Of a stretch of 64,000 nucleotides of DNA, positions 1 through 9,143 are shown piece after piece (the first letter of the stretch is position 1; each line of letters begins with the position of its first letter). Source of the DNA: Stygiobacter sp. RIFOXYC2_FULL_38_25. Its GTDB lineage: Bacteria; Bacteroidota; Ignavibacteria; Ignavibacteriales; Melioribacteraceae. The position numbers and the translations under genes were made by a program. The DNA lies in contig MHAZ01000021.1 in the NCBI GenBank assembly GCA_001803165.1, positions 310,001 to 374,000 of the forward strand, given 5' to 3'. The notes below the pieces were generated by a model, which was not told where the DNA came from, ran no database searches, and saw nothing but the letters and a program-made list of their open reading frames with translations.

Positions 1-344
1 ACTATGTGAAGAAATTCTTTGTGTGTAAACGGTTTGGTAATGTAATCGTGAGCGCCCTTCTTGATTGCCTCAACAGCGCTTTCTATAGAACCGTGTGCGG
101 TCATCAAAACTATAGTTGTATCGGGCGAATTTTTCTTTATCTCTACGAGTGTAGAAATTCCATCCATCGGCTGCATTTTTAGATCAACGAAAGCGACATC
201 GAAGAAAACTTCCTTAGTGCGGTTAACTCCATCAACCGGATTTGAAAACACATCGGGATTATATCCGTGCGAAATAAGTGCGAGCTCAATTGTCTTAAGA
301 ATATTAATCTCGTCATCAATTACTAAAATTCTATTGCTATGCAT
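1..344 (-). CDS. Response regulator receiver domain, NtrC-like (partial, C-terminus outside window)
   Basis: The first 114 residues are visible. They form a CheY-like receiver with the acidic pair at D10/D11, the phospho-acceptor Asp at residue 54 (AFVDLKMQPMDG), the conserved Thr/Ser position at MTAHGS (81-86) and the Lys in YITKPF (about 104). The sequence after the Thr (GSIESAVEAIKKGAHDYITKPF) is the wording usual in NtrC-family sigma-54 activators. An AAA+ output domain is therefore likely but lies outside the window. The start codon directly follows the stop of the sensor kinase with no spacer, so the two are translationally coupled and form a kinase-regulator operon. Family membership beyond the receiver domain is inference. 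Confidence 0.85.
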   Translation of the reverse strand, partial: MHSNRILVIDDEINILKTIELALISHGYNPDVFSNPVDGVNRTKEVFFDVAFVDLKMQPMDGISTLVEIKKNSPDTTIVLMTAHGSIESAVEAIKKGAHDYITKPFTHKEFLHI

Positions 345-2180
345 TTACACTACCGGTATTTTAATTTGAAATGTGCTTCCTTTGCCAAGTTCGCTAAAAG
401 CTTTTATTTCGCCGCTGTGAATTTCGATAATTTCCTTTGCGATTGAAAGACCAAGACCAAGACTTCCGGGCGCCGAGTCATCAATCTGAATAAATTTATC
501 AAATACTTTTTTAAGATTATCCGGGCTTATTCCAATTCCGGTATCGGAAATTTCGATGAAGAGATCATCTTCCCTTGTAACAAATTCAATTTTAATCTCG
601 CCGCTGTTTGGTGTAAAGCGAAGGGAATTGGAAACAAGATTTTCAACAGCGCTAATCATACTGTTAATGTTGCCGTTAATACGAGAGCCGGAACTTTTAT
701 CTATAACCTCTAACTTAATATCTTTTTCTTTAGCCTGAATTGAAAATTTCTTTGTTATGTGTTCGGCAAGTTTTGCGGCTTCAAAAGTCTCAAACTTAAT
801 CCTGCCGATGTTTGCTTCCAGCTTGGTTAGCTCTAAAATTTCGTAAACAAGCTTGTTCAAGCGGTCGTAATCTTCTTTCATAGAAACAATAAGATCGTGC
901 TGTTTATCATTAACGCTGCCAACAACTCCATCTTCAAACAAACCAAGCGCCATTCCCATCGAAGTAAGGGGCGTTTTAAGTTCGTGAGAAACCTTTGCGA
1001 TGAACTCACTTTTCATTCTATCTAACTCTTGGTACTTGGTTACATCGTTGAAGACAAAGACCGTTCCTTGTGTTTCACTTTCCGGTATATCCAGAGTAGC
1101 CGTCATAACATTGAAATATTTCTGCGAGCCTTCACTGTCTTTAATGTTTATTATCTCATCTTTCTTCGTCTGGAGATCAATCTTGCTTTTATTCCTCGCT
1201 TTGGTTCGTTCATGCCTAAGAATTTTTTTGATTTCCGAATTCTTAATTGCCTTCTCCCCAAAAATTTGGTTAAACGCTTTGTTGGAAAGAAGCACTTTGA
1301 AGTTTTCATCAACCATTAACACCGGCTCGTTCATACCTTCAATCAGCAGTTCCGATTTTCTTTTTTCATAAAGAATTTTGTTGAGGTTTAACTGCTCATA
1401 CCTTTCAAGCCGCTCGCTCATCTTGTTAAACTCATCTGCAAGCGTGTTAATTTCATCCGAATTTTCATCTAATTCTATCCGCTCGCTAAAATTTCCCTCG
1501 GCAATATGAGAAACAGTTTGCCGCAGCTTGGTAATTGGTCTTACAATGTAGTTGGAGAATTTTGTACCGAATACAAGGCTGATAAAAATTGCGCCGAGAA
1601 GAATTAGAAGAATGGTAATAGCGGCGGTTTGGGTAATTGTCTTAACGTCTTGAACAGAATCGTTAAGAGAAGTGTGGTTTAATAAAAGAATTTTGTTGCA
1701 CTTTCCTTTTATAGATTGAAGCTGCATAATCAAATTTCCGAGATCAACTTTTACTTTTGGCGCTTCTCCCCGAAGAAATATTTTATAATCCAGCGTGTTA
1801 ATGTTTTCTTCTTTGAACTTGGTAAGCTCAATCTGCATCTCGTTAAGAATTTTATGTTCTTCGTTTGAAAGCGCCAGTTCTCTTGTTTTTTGGTGCCAAT
1901 CAAAAAATTCGTTTGTGCTGTTTGTAAATAGGCTGTCTCCTCTTGCAAAATCCTGGTTAAACATTATAATTACGGCTTCAACCTGCTCATCCAAAGACTT
2001 GCTCATATTATCGGAATAGATGATTACGCGGTAGTTGTCCTGCATCGTCTGCTTTATGTACTCGTTAAAGCGGTAGAAATTGTAGATACTCCAAAGCGTA
2101 GCTAGAAACATAATCAGCAGAATTACCGTGAATCCCAGGATAATTTTACTTCGCAGACTTGTAGTATAAAGGTTTATCAT
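345..2180 (-). CDS. Membrane sensor histidine kinase (HAMP-PAS-HisKA-HATPase)
   Basis: This 611-residue protein has TM helices at about 12-34 and 185-205 that bracket a roughly 150-residue periplasmic sensor region. A HAMP linker follows (206-262), then a PAS-like domain (280-385), a HisKA dimerisation helix with the phospho-accepting H399 (KVSHELKTPL), and a C-terminal HATPase. The HATPase shows an N-box (AVENLVSNSLRFTP), G1 box (DTGIGIS) and G2 box (SLGLGLSIAKEI). It autophosphorylates on His and passes phosphate to the receiver encoded immediately downstream. The signal it senses cannot be read from sequence. The family architecture is certain; the exact orthology is not. Confidence 0.93.
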   Translation of the reverse strand: MINLYTTSLRSKIILGFTVILLIMFLATLWSIYNFYRFNEYIKQTMQDNYRVIIYSDNMSKSLDEQVEAVIIMFNQDFARGDSLFTNSTNEFFDWHQKTRELALSNEEHKILNEMQIELTKFKEENINTLDYKIFLRGEAPKVKVDLGNLIMQLQSIKGKCNKILLLNHTSLNDSVQDVKTITQTAAITILLILLGAIFISLVFGTKFSNYIVRPITKLRQTVSHIAEGNFSERIELDENSDEINTLADEFNKMSERLERYEQLNLNKILYEKRKSELLIEGMNEPVLMVDENFKVLLSNKAFNQIFGEKAIKNSEIKKILRHERTKARNKSKIDLQTKKDEIINIKDSEGSQKYFNVMTATLDIPESETQGTVFVFNDVTKYQELDRMKSEFIAKVSHELKTPLTSMGMALGLFEDGVVGSVNDKQHDLIVSMKEDYDRLNKLVYEILELTKLEANIGRIKFETFEAAKLAEHITKKFSIQAKEKDIKLEVIDKSSGSRINGNINSMISAVENLVSNSLRFTPNSGEIKIEFVTREDDLFIEISDTGIGISPDNLKKVFDKFIQIDDSAPGSLGLGLSIAKEIIEIHSGEIKAFSELGKGSTFQIKIPVV

Positions 2181-2283
2181 TAATTAATAGTTGTTTTAAT
2201 TGGCTGCTTTAAAATAGCCATCGTATTACTTAAATAAACATCTTTTTTGTAATTTGAACTAGTAACAAGTTAAGGACAATTAA

Positions 2284-3030
2284 ATGCTGCGTAATAAATT
2301 GATAAACAAAAAAGTTGGAGCCGAACCTCATTTTAATTGGAGAAGCCACGAACCAGTTAGATTGGAGGGATTTAGCGATGCTGTCTTTGCCTTCGCGGTA
2401 ACACTGCTTGTTGTTTCATTAGAAGTACCAAAAACTTTTGATGAGCTTCTTGAAACAATGAGAGGATTTCTGGCTTTTGGGCTTTGCTTTTCTCTGCTGA
2501 TTTGGATTTGGTATAACCAATACCTCTTTTTCAGAAGATATGCATTAAACGATGGATATGTTTTTGCTCTTAATGCTCTGCTGATTTTTGTTGTTCTCTT
2601 TTACATATACCCGCTCAAGTTTTTATTCACCTTTCTTGCAAATATACCAATGGGACTTCTCGGCTGGAGTAACTTAGATGACTCACTTAAAATGATTAGA
2701 CCGGAACAAACACCAACACTAATGATAATCTACAGTGCCGGTTATCTATTAGTATTTTTTGTAATGTTTTTGCTCTACCTTCACGCATATAGCAAAAGAA
2801 ATTTTATAGAATTAAATGCTTCGGAAGTTATTGTTACAAAATCTGATATGCAGTCATCTGCACTTAATATGGGAATTGCTTTACTATCAATTTTAATTGT
2901 GCTGATTGGCGGAGCTTCCGCCTCTGCATGGGCTGGATGGATTTACTGCTTAGTCGGTCCGGCAGCCACAATCAATGGCGCTATAATGGGCAAGAAAGCT
3001 AAAAGAGCCGCTGAATTGGAAACTCAATAA
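2284..3030 (+). CDS. TMEM175-family (DUF1211) potassium channel-like membrane protein
   Basis: The 248-residue integral membrane protein carries the family signature RLEGFSDAVFAFAVTLL, with the FSD triplet at residues 30-32. About five further hydrophobic segments follow, giving the single six-TM repeat typical of bacterial members. Known bacterial relatives form tetrameric, weakly selective K+ channels in the inner membrane. A purine-rich AAGGAC lies about 8 nt before the ATG. It is divergent from the sensor kinase and 26 bp ahead of a secreted peptidase. I infer channel activity from the FSD motif only. Confidence 0.85.
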   Translation: MLRNKLINKKVGAEPHFNWRSHEPVRLEGFSDAVFAFAVTLLVVSLEVPKTFDELLETMRGFLAFGLCFSLLIWIWYNQYLFFRRYALNDGYVFALNALLIFVVLFYIYPLKFLFTFLANIPMGLLGWSNLDDSLKMIRPEQTPTLMIIYSAGYLLVFFVMFLLYLHAYSKRNFIELNASEVIVTKSDMQSSALNMGIALLSILIVLIGGASASAWAGWIYCLVGPAATINGAIMGKKAKRAAELETQ

Positions 3031-3056
3031 CCTTTGTATATAAAACGGAAAGCCTT

Positions 3057-4691
3057 ATGAAAAAAGCATTCTTCTTTTTTATCTCACTCTCTTCCTTTAT
3101 TTATGCACAGTTTGGCTCTCAAGATTCCGGAGGAAAATTATTACCGGAACAAAAGTGTTACGATGTAAAATTTTACGATATTAATCTTACTATTGATCCG
3201 GCAGAAAAAGTTATTGGCGGATTTACAACTATAACCGCCTCTGCTTTAAGCAATCTGCAAACAATTGTAATTGATCTTGATAACACCATGGCAATCAGCG
3301 AACTTACTCGAATATCCCCTAATGGAAATGAAACAGAGATTCCATTCAAACATGAAAATGGAAAAATCAGCTTAACTTTTCCGGGTGTAATAAAACCAGG
3401 CGAAACTTTCTCTGTAAAAATTTCTTATGCCGGAGCGCCAAGAATTGCCAGGCGTCCGCCGTGGGATGATGGATTTATCTGGTCGAAATCCAAAGACGGG
3501 AAAGATTGGGTTACACTCACTTGCCAGGGCGGCGGCGCAGATATTTGGTATCCGTGTAAAGATCATCCAAGCGATGAAGCAGATTCCGTTGCAACTCATT
3601 TAACAGTTCCTTCAAATTTAGTTTGTATTGGTTCGGGCAAACTTCGTTCTTCTGTAGATAACAAGAACGGAACAAAAACTTGGAATTGGTTTTCTTCAAA
3701 CCCGATTAACAATTACTCTGTTATGTTTTATCTCGGCGATTATATTCCTATCGAATATGATTACACAAGCATAACCGGAGAAAAAATTCCTTTCACCGTT
3801 TGGGTTTTACCGGAAAGTTTGGAAAAAGCTAAAACGCATGCGCCTCAGTTTGTTCAACACATGAAAATAAACGAAGAACTACTTGGTCCTTATCCATTTA
3901 GAAACGATAAATACTCTGTTGTTGAATCTCCTCATCTTGGAATGGAACACCAAACCGCAATTGCTTACGGTGCCGGATGGAAGAACCATAAAGATTTTCC
4001 GTTCGATTGGCTTCATCACCATGAATTTTCTCATGAGTGGTGGGGAAATTTAGTTACTGTTGCCGATTGGAGCGATTTCTGGATTCACGAAGGAACCGGA
4101 ACTTACATGCAGCCCCTATACTTGGAAAAAGTTTTTGGCAAGGAAATGTATCTCGGTTACTTAAAGAGTATAAAACGTTTTGCAAACAAAGAGCCAATAG
4201 CTCCGCGAGGAGAAAAAACCGGCGGCGAAAGTTATACACTTGACATCTATTATAAGGGCGCGTGGATTCTACACACACTACGCTATTATTTAGGCGATGA
4301 AACTTTCTTCAAGGTTTTCCGGCACTGGGCTTATCCAACAGAAGCAATGGAGAAAATTAAAACCGGCGCACAATGCCGCAATTCTACAACCGATGAATTT
4401 TTACAAATGGCAGAAAAAATCTCCTGCAAAAAGTTAGATTGGTTCTGGGAAGTTTACATGCGCCAGGCTTCGCTGCCGAAACTCCACTACAAGAAAGAAC
4501 AAAATAAAATTGTTCTTTGGTGGGAAACAGAAAACAATATTTCGTTCCCCCTTCCGGTTGAGGTAAAAATAGCCGGTGTAGTTAAACGTTTGGATATGCA
4601 GAACGGTAAAGGTGAATTTGCACTTACACAAGATGAAGAATTCACAATTGACGCGAACGAGCGATTGTTGATGGAGTTAATAAAAGATTAA
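3057..4691 (+). CDS. Secreted M1-family zinc aminopeptidase-like protein
   Basis: A signal peptide (about 1-18, ending IYAQ) leads into the beta-sandwich N-domain of M1 peptidases. The substrate-anchoring motif appears as GMEHQ in place of GAMEN. The gluzincin motif is HEFSH (residues 322-326), with the third zinc ligand E345 in WIHEGTGTY, exactly the HExxH-x18-E spacing. At 544 residues it has the N-domain and catalytic domain but lacks the long C-terminal helical domain of PepN. This matches the short M1 subgroup of Bacteroidota. It is predicted to cleave N-terminal residues from peptides in the periplasm or outside the cell. The 3' flank carries a degenerate copy of a widespread intergenic motif (CGCTAAGAGCGCAAAG). 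Confidence 0.92.
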   Translation: MKKAFFFFISLSSFIYAQFGSQDSGGKLLPEQKCYDVKFYDINLTIDPAEKVIGGFTTITASALSNLQTIVIDLDNTMAISELTRISPNGNETEIPFKHENGKISLTFPGVIKPGETFSVKISYAGAPRIARRPPWDDGFIWSKSKDGKDWVTLTCQGGGADIWYPCKDHPSDEADSVATHLTVPSNLVCIGSGKLRSSVDNKNGTKTWNWFSSNPINNYSVMFYLGDYIPIEYDYTSITGEKIPFTVWVLPESLEKAKTHAPQFVQHMKINEELLGPYPFRNDKYSVVESPHLGMEHQTAIAYGAGWKNHKDFPFDWLHHHEFSHEWWGNLVTVADWSDFWIHEGTGTYMQPLYLEKVFGKEMYLGYLKSIKRFANKEPIAPRGEKTGGESYTLDIYYKGAWILHTLRYYLGDETFFKVFRHWAYPTEAMEKIKTGAQCRNSTTDEFLQMAEKISCKKLDWFWEVYMRQASLPKLHYKKEQNKIVLWWETENNISFPLPVEVKIAGVVKRLDMQNGKGEFALTQDEEFTIDANERLLMELIKD

Positions 4692-4777
4692 CTTTGCTGC
4701 GTTCATTTGGAAAACGGTTTAACCGCTAAGAGCGCAAAGCGGGTATTAAACGGATCACAAAGAAAAAGAAGAAAAAC

Positions 4778-5140
4778 ATGAGCGAAATATTTATCCTACT
4801 ATTAATTGGTTTAGCCGCCGGACTTCTTAGCGGCTTACTTGGTATCGGCGGCGGCATAATAATCATTCCGATGCTTGTTGGATTTCTCGGCTATACACAA
4901 AAGGATGCGCAAGGAACTTCGCTTGGCTTACTGCTTTTGCCAATCGGCATTTTAGCTGTAATGAATTATTACAAAGCCGGATACATAAATGTAAAAGCAG
5001 TTGGAATTATGGTTATCACCTTTGTAATCGGCAGTTATCTTTCATCCAAATACGTTACATCCTTGCCGGATGCTGTTCTGAAAAAAATCTTTGCCGTCTT
5101 TCTACTTTTATATGCTTTTAAACTTCTATTTGGAAAATAA
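4778..5140 (+). CDS. Half-size TSUP (TauE/SafE) family membrane protein
   Basis: The 120 residues comprise the family signature GLAAGLLSGLLGIGGGIIIIPML followed by three to four hydrophobic helices (signature given here in part: GLLGIGGG at about 19-26). Usual TauE/SafE proteins are 240-280 residues with two such repeats. This one has a single repeat, so it must dimerise to form a full transporter if functional. The sequence is intact, with a purine-rich AAGAAG ahead of the ATG and a clean stop. Full-length members export sulfite or organosulfonates; the substrate here is unknown. Confidence 0.82.
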   Translation: MSEIFILLLIGLAAGLLSGLLGIGGGIIIIPMLVGFLGYTQKDAQGTSLGLLLLPIGILAVMNYYKAGYINVKAVGIMVITFVIGSYLSSKYVTSLPDAVLKKIFAVFLLLYAFKLLFGK

Positions 5141-5144
5141 ATTA

Positions 5145-5300
5145 AGCGTCCTACCCGGTGGATGTCTTATAATTAATGAATCAAAAATATATCAGTGTAA
5201 ACCTGTGCTGAGTGTACCGAAGCATCTGTTAAATCCGCGTCATCCGTGGGCTATTTCTGATTAAATAATTAATTACGCGACATCCACTTACCGGGACGCT
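5145..5300. repeat. 156-bp element with imperfect terminal inverted repeats (MITE-like)
   Basis: The ends at 5145-5166 and 5279-5300 are imperfect inverted copies. They share AGCGTCC at the outer edge and GTGGATGTC at the inner edge, with a divergent six-base centre. The interior is non-coding and includes stretches resembling common extragenic repeats (for example GTGTACCGAAGCA and CGCGTCATCCGTGGGC). No transposase is nearby. It sits between the TSUP gene and the next CDS, so it may be a small mobile or palindromic element, or simply two paired palindromes. Confidence 0.45.
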
Positions 5301-5327
5301 TTTTTTTCACAACAAATAAATATTGAT

Positions 5328-8096
5328 ATGAAAAAATTATTTCTCGCCTATGTAATATTTGTCTCCACACTCTTCGCACAAAACAATCTTTGGATTCTAT
5401 CAGCACCGGCTTATAAAGAGTTTACCAAAATAGACCGTGCCGGAACGACAGTAATTCCAAACGGTAGATTTATAACTCCGCTCGGAAATCAAATTACTAC
5501 TGCGCCGCATCCTTATGGTTTGGTTTTAAGTCCAGATGGAAACACAGCAGTTACAGCAAACTCGGGAACCGGTCCGCTATCAATAACAATTATCAAAAAT
5601 ATTTTGAGTGGGAATCCGCAAGTGATGCAAGTTCCGCCGGGTGCTTCTACAGATAAGGGCGTACTCGAATCCGTATTCATGGGCTTGGCAATATCGCCGG
5701 GTAGCAAAATTGTTTATGTAAGCGGCGGGCAGACAAATAAAATTTACTTGTTCAATCTTGCAGACGGCAACAGAGTTGATTCGATTGACTGCGCGCTTGT
5801 TGATAAACAAAACGATTACTCAACCGGCTACATTGGCGATATGGTTCTCTCTAAAGATGGCAAAAAACTTTTCGCGGTTGATCAGATTAACTTTAGAATG
5901 ATTGTGCTTGATACGAAGAGCCGTAAGCTCATTCAGAATGTTCCGGTAGGTCGTTATCCTTTTGGGATTTCTTTATCGCCGGACGAGAAAAACATTTTTG
6001 TTGCCAATGTTGGAATGTATGAATACAAGAAAATCAAAATCTTAAATGAGAAAAAGAAAGGGATGAATTTTCCTCCTTTTGCTTATCTATCTAAGGAAGC
6101 GGAAAAAGGAATTAAGGATGATGAGTTTGAAGTTCCGGGACTAGGAAATCCTTACGATGCAAAAGCGTTTTCGGTATTCGTAATTGAAAACAAAGCTAAC
6201 GCAAAGGTAATTGCAAAGATTAAAACCGGAATTCAGATTGGCGAAAAGATCGAAGACATTCCGGCAATTGGCGGTGCAAGCCCAAATTCAATTGCGGCAA
6301 CAAACAAACTTGCATTCGTTAGCAACGGAACAAACGACAACATTTCCGTAATTGATATCCAGAAGAAAAAAGTTGTAAAGACAATCAAGCTTGTTCTTGA
6401 TGAACGGCTAAAACACTTCCGCGGAGTAATTCCTTACGGCTTGACTCTATCGTCAGATCATAAAAGATTATATGTTGCAGAATCTGGAATAAATGCAATC
6501 GCGGTTATTGATGTAGCAAAACTCGAAGTACTTGGTCACATTCCAACCGGATGGTTCCCAGCTAAACTAAAATTGAGCAACGATGGGAAGAAAATTATTG
6601 TTGCCAACGCAAAAGGATTCGGAAGCGGACCAAATGGCGGAACAACTTTTAAACGCGGTCCGGAGGGAAGTTACATCGGCAGTCTGATGAAAGGAACGGT
6701 TGGAGTTTTCGATATTCCTTCCGACGAAGAACTAAAAGCTCTAACACAAAAAGTTATAGATAACAATTTCAGAATTGAACAGTCAAACTCGCTTCGTTTT
6801 GCCGAAAGGAAAGACAATCCAATTCCTCTTTATCCAAAAGAAAAAGTAAGCCCAATAAAACACGTCGTGTTTATATCAAAAGAAAACAGAACTTACGATG
6901 AAGTTTTCGGTCAAATTAAAAACGCGGAAGGCGATTCAACAATTGCTCGATACGGCTACAATGTTTCCTTCACCAACAGAAACAAAACTGTTTCGGTAAG
7001 CAACGCCACCATTATGCCAAACCATCTCGCGCTTGCAAAGCGTTTTGCAATAAGTGATAATTTTTATGTGGATGCCGATGTATCCGCCGACGGACACCGC
7101 TGGCTTTCTAACACTTATCCAAATGAATGGATTGAGACAACAGTTCCGGCGAGTTATGGAGATAACCGCGAGTATAAAGAGAATTCGAAATCGCCCGGCA
7201 TACTTTCATTTACTAGTTCTGCCGGAGCTATTTATCCCGAAGATTATAATGAAGCCGGTTCTATGTGGGATCATCTTGACCGCAATAAGAAAAGTTTTTT
7301 CAATTTTGGTTTTGCCTTGATGTTCGAGCCAGCCGACTATGATGTAAAATATAAACAAGGCGGAGTTAGACACATCGCAAATTTTCCTCTTCCGGCGCCA
7401 TTGTTTGCGAACTCTTCAAAAATTTATCCAACATATAACACCTCCATTCCGGATCAATTCCGGATTGATATGTTCCAAAAAGAATTCAAAGAAAAATGGC
7501 TTGATGAGAAAAAAGAAATTCCTTCTATGTTAACCGTCATAATTCCAAACGATCATGGCGCGGGAGAGAAGCCGGATAAAGGTTATCCGTTCCGCGAAAG
7601 CTACATGGCTGATAATGATTTAGCAGTTGGAAGAATTGTTGAGTTTCTTTCTCACACTCCTTACTGGAAAAATATGATGGTTGTTATTACCGAAGATGAC
7701 GCGCAGAATGGTGTTGATCACGTTGACGCACATAGAAGTATTCTTATGGTTATCTCGCCTTATGTTAAAAAGAATTATGTCAGTCACGTACATTACAGTT
7801 TCGGAAGTCTCTTCAAAACATTTTGGAATGTGCTTAGCATTCCATACTTAAACCAGTACGATGCCGGCGCAAATGATTTAGCGGATTTTTTTACAGACAA
7901 GCCGGATTTCACTCCTTACAATGCTCTTCATTCCGATGTAAGATTTTTCGATCCGCAAAAAGCGCTCGATCCGCTTGATGAAAAGTTTGATTGGAAATCG
8001 CTAAAAGATTCTCCGGAAATTGATAATGTGCAAGACATGATGCGTGAAGCAAAAGAAATTGATAAAGACCGTTTGGAAAACAGAGAGAAGAAATAA
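5328..8096 (+). CDS. YncE-like beta-propeller fused to alkaline-phosphatase-superfamily phosphoesterase
   Basis: A signal peptide (about 1-17) is followed by a beta-propeller made of YVTN/NHL-like repeats (about 40-450; repeated patterns such as ANSGTG, SNGTNDNISVIDI, AVIDVAKLEVLGHIPTGWFP). The second half begins at about residue 510 with KHVVFISKENRTYDEVFGQ, the opening motif of the phosphoesterase family (PF04185) that includes acid phosphatases and phospholipase C. Later metal-site motifs include IPNDHGAG and VITEDDAQNGVDHVDAHR. Proteins of this two-part build are known as bifunctional YncE/alkaline phosphatase family proteins. It is exported. Substrate is unknown, likely a phosphomonoester or phosphodiester. 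Confidence 0.88.
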   Translation: MKKLFLAYVIFVSTLFAQNNLWILSAPAYKEFTKIDRAGTTVIPNGRFITPLGNQITTAPHPYGLVLSPDGNTAVTANSGTGPLSITIIKNILSGNPQVMQVPPGASTDKGVLESVFMGLAISPGSKIVYVSGGQTNKIYLFNLADGNRVDSIDCALVDKQNDYSTGYIGDMVLSKDGKKLFAVDQINFRMIVLDTKSRKLIQNVPVGRYPFGISLSPDEKNIFVANVGMYEYKKIKILNEKKKGMNFPPFAYLSKEAEKGIKDDEFEVPGLGNPYDAKAFSVFVIENKANAKVIAKIKTGIQIGEKIEDIPAIGGASPNSIAATNKLAFVSNGTNDNISVIDIQKKKVVKTIKLVLDERLKHFRGVIPYGLTLSSDHKRLYVAESGINAIAVIDVAKLEVLGHIPTGWFPAKLKLSNDGKKIIVANAKGFGSGPNGGTTFKRGPEGSYIGSLMKGTVGVFDIPSDEELKALTQKVIDNNFRIEQSNSLRFAERKDNPIPLYPKEKVSPIKHVVFISKENRTYDEVFGQIKNAEGDSTIARYGYNVSFTNRNKTVSVSNATIMPNHLALAKRFAISDNFYVDADVSADGHRWLSNTYPNEWIETTVPASYGDNREYKENSKSPGILSFTSSAGAIYPEDYNEAGSMWDHLDRNKKSFFNFGFALMFEPADYDVKYKQGGVRHIANFPLPAPLFANSSKIYPTYNTSIPDQFRIDMFQKEFKEKWLDEKKEIPSMLTVIIPNDHGAGEKPDKGYPFRESYMADNDLAVGRIVEFLSHTPYWKNMMVVITEDDAQNGVDHVDAHRSILMVISPYVKKNYVSHVHYSFGSLFKTFWNVLSIPYLNQYDAGANDLADFFTDKPDFTPYNALHSDVRFFDPQKALDPLDEKFDWKSLKDSPEIDNVQDMMREAKEIDKDRLENREKK

Positions 8097-8106
8097 TTTT
8101 TTCTTA

Positions 8107-8133
8107 GTCACGCCGAGCGGAGTCGAGGCGTGG
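8107..8133 (+). repeat. 27-nt palindromic repeat, left arm of a pair
   Basis: The unit carries a core CGAGCGGAGTCGAG flanked by short complementary ends (CACGC...GCGTG). It is an inverted copy of the unit at 8154-8180, with a 20-bp spacer. The same unit recurs at 9117, 24542 and 48177, so it is a dispersed REP-like family. Confidence 0.7.
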
Positions 8134-8153
8134 AATTATAAGGCTGCAAACAA

Positions 8154-8180
8154 CCATTTCTCGACTTCGCTCGAAATGAC
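8154..8180 (-). repeat. 27-nt palindromic repeat, right arm of a pair
   Basis: CATTTCTCGACTTCGCTCGA followed by AATGAC is the inverted partner of 8107-8133. Its own ends (CATTTC and GAAATG) pair to make a small hairpin. Paired opposite units are the arrangement seen in bacterial interspersed mosaic elements. Confidence 0.7.
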
Positions 8181-8209
8181 TTTAAATTAGTAACGCTTAC
8201 TATTTGCCA

Positions 8210-9103
8210 ATGACTAAACCAAAAACACATTCACATACTTCCGCGATTTTTATTGCTCTGCTTGTTACTTTTCTATGGTCAACTTCATTCATCATCATAA
8301 AACTTGGATTGGGTGAAATTCCCCCTCTAACTTTTGCGGGTTTGCGTTACTCAATCGCGTTCATGTGTCTGCTCCCTTTTGCGCTGAAGAAAGAACGCGT
8401 TGAAGAAATCAAAAAAATTGAAAAGTGCGATTGGCTTAAACTTATTGCGCTTGGTTTTATCTTCTATACTTTTACACAAGGAACTCAGTTTCTCGGTCTC
8501 TCACTACTTCCCGCGGTTACAGTTAGTTTGATTCTCAACTTCACTCCGGTTGTTGTTGCGGTAATGGGAATTTTTCTTCTCTCGGAAATTCCTTCTGCGC
8601 GCCAGTGGTTTGGCGCATTTCTATTTATCGCCGGAGTTATGGTTTATTTTTTCCCAGCGGATTTATCCGCAAGCAAAATTACCGGTTTGATTGTTATGTC
8701 AGTCGGTGTAATTGCCAACGCGAGCTCTTCAATTCTCGGAAGGTCGGTTAACCGTGGCGGAAAGTTTCATCCGTTAACCGTAACAATTATAAGTATGGGT
8801 GTTGGCTCTATTGTTCTTCTTGTTGTTGGAATTGCTATGCAAGGCTTTCCCGCAATTGGTTTGAAGAACATTCTTTTCTTGCTGTGGCTTGCGGGAATTA
8901 ACACCGCACTCGCCTTCACACTTTGGAATTTATCTCTCCGCTCACTTACCGCAATGGAATCCTCTATTATAAATGGAACAATGCTGATACAAATTGCCAT
9001 TCTTGCATGGGTATTCCTTGGCGAAACAATTACGCTAAAGGAATTTGTTGGAATGGTAATCGCGGCTGCGGGTGCGTTATTAGTACAACTTAAAAAGAAA
9101 TAA
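8210..9103 (+). CDS. EamA/DMT-family transporter
   Basis: The 297-residue protein has ten predicted TM helices in two EamA repeats (about 8-145 and 155-290). Typical family wording includes FLWSTSFIIIKLGLGEIPPL in the first repeat and AGINTALAFTLWNLSLRSL plus GETITLKEFVGMVIAAAGALLV at the end. The ATG at 8210 is chosen over an in-frame TTG two codons upstream. EamA proteins export or exchange metabolites such as amino acids or nucleosides; the substrate cannot be called. It stands alone between two repeat-rich spacers. Confidence 0.9.
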   Translation: MTKPKTHSHTSAIFIALLVTFLWSTSFIIIKLGLGEIPPLTFAGLRYSIAFMCLLPFALKKERVEEIKKIEKCDWLKLIALGFIFYTFTQGTQFLGLSLLPAVTVSLILNFTPVVVAVMGIFLLSEIPSARQWFGAFLFIAGVMVYFFPADLSASKITGLIVMSVGVIANASSSILGRSVNRGGKFHPLTVTIISMGVGSIVLLVVGIAMQGFPAIGLKNILFLLWLAGINTALAFTLWNLSLRSLTAMESSIINGTMLIQIAILAWVFLGETITLKEFVGMVIAAAGALLVQLKKK

Positions 9104-9116
9104 TTAGCCCCCCTCA

Positions 9117-9143
9117 GTTATCCCGAGCGGAGTCGAGGGAAAG
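9117..9143 (+). repeat. 27-nt palindromic repeat (REP-like)
   Basis: TTATCCCGAGCGGAGTCGAG plus GGA is another copy of the family at 8107/8154, here single and immediately after the EamA gene. Confidence 0.65.
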
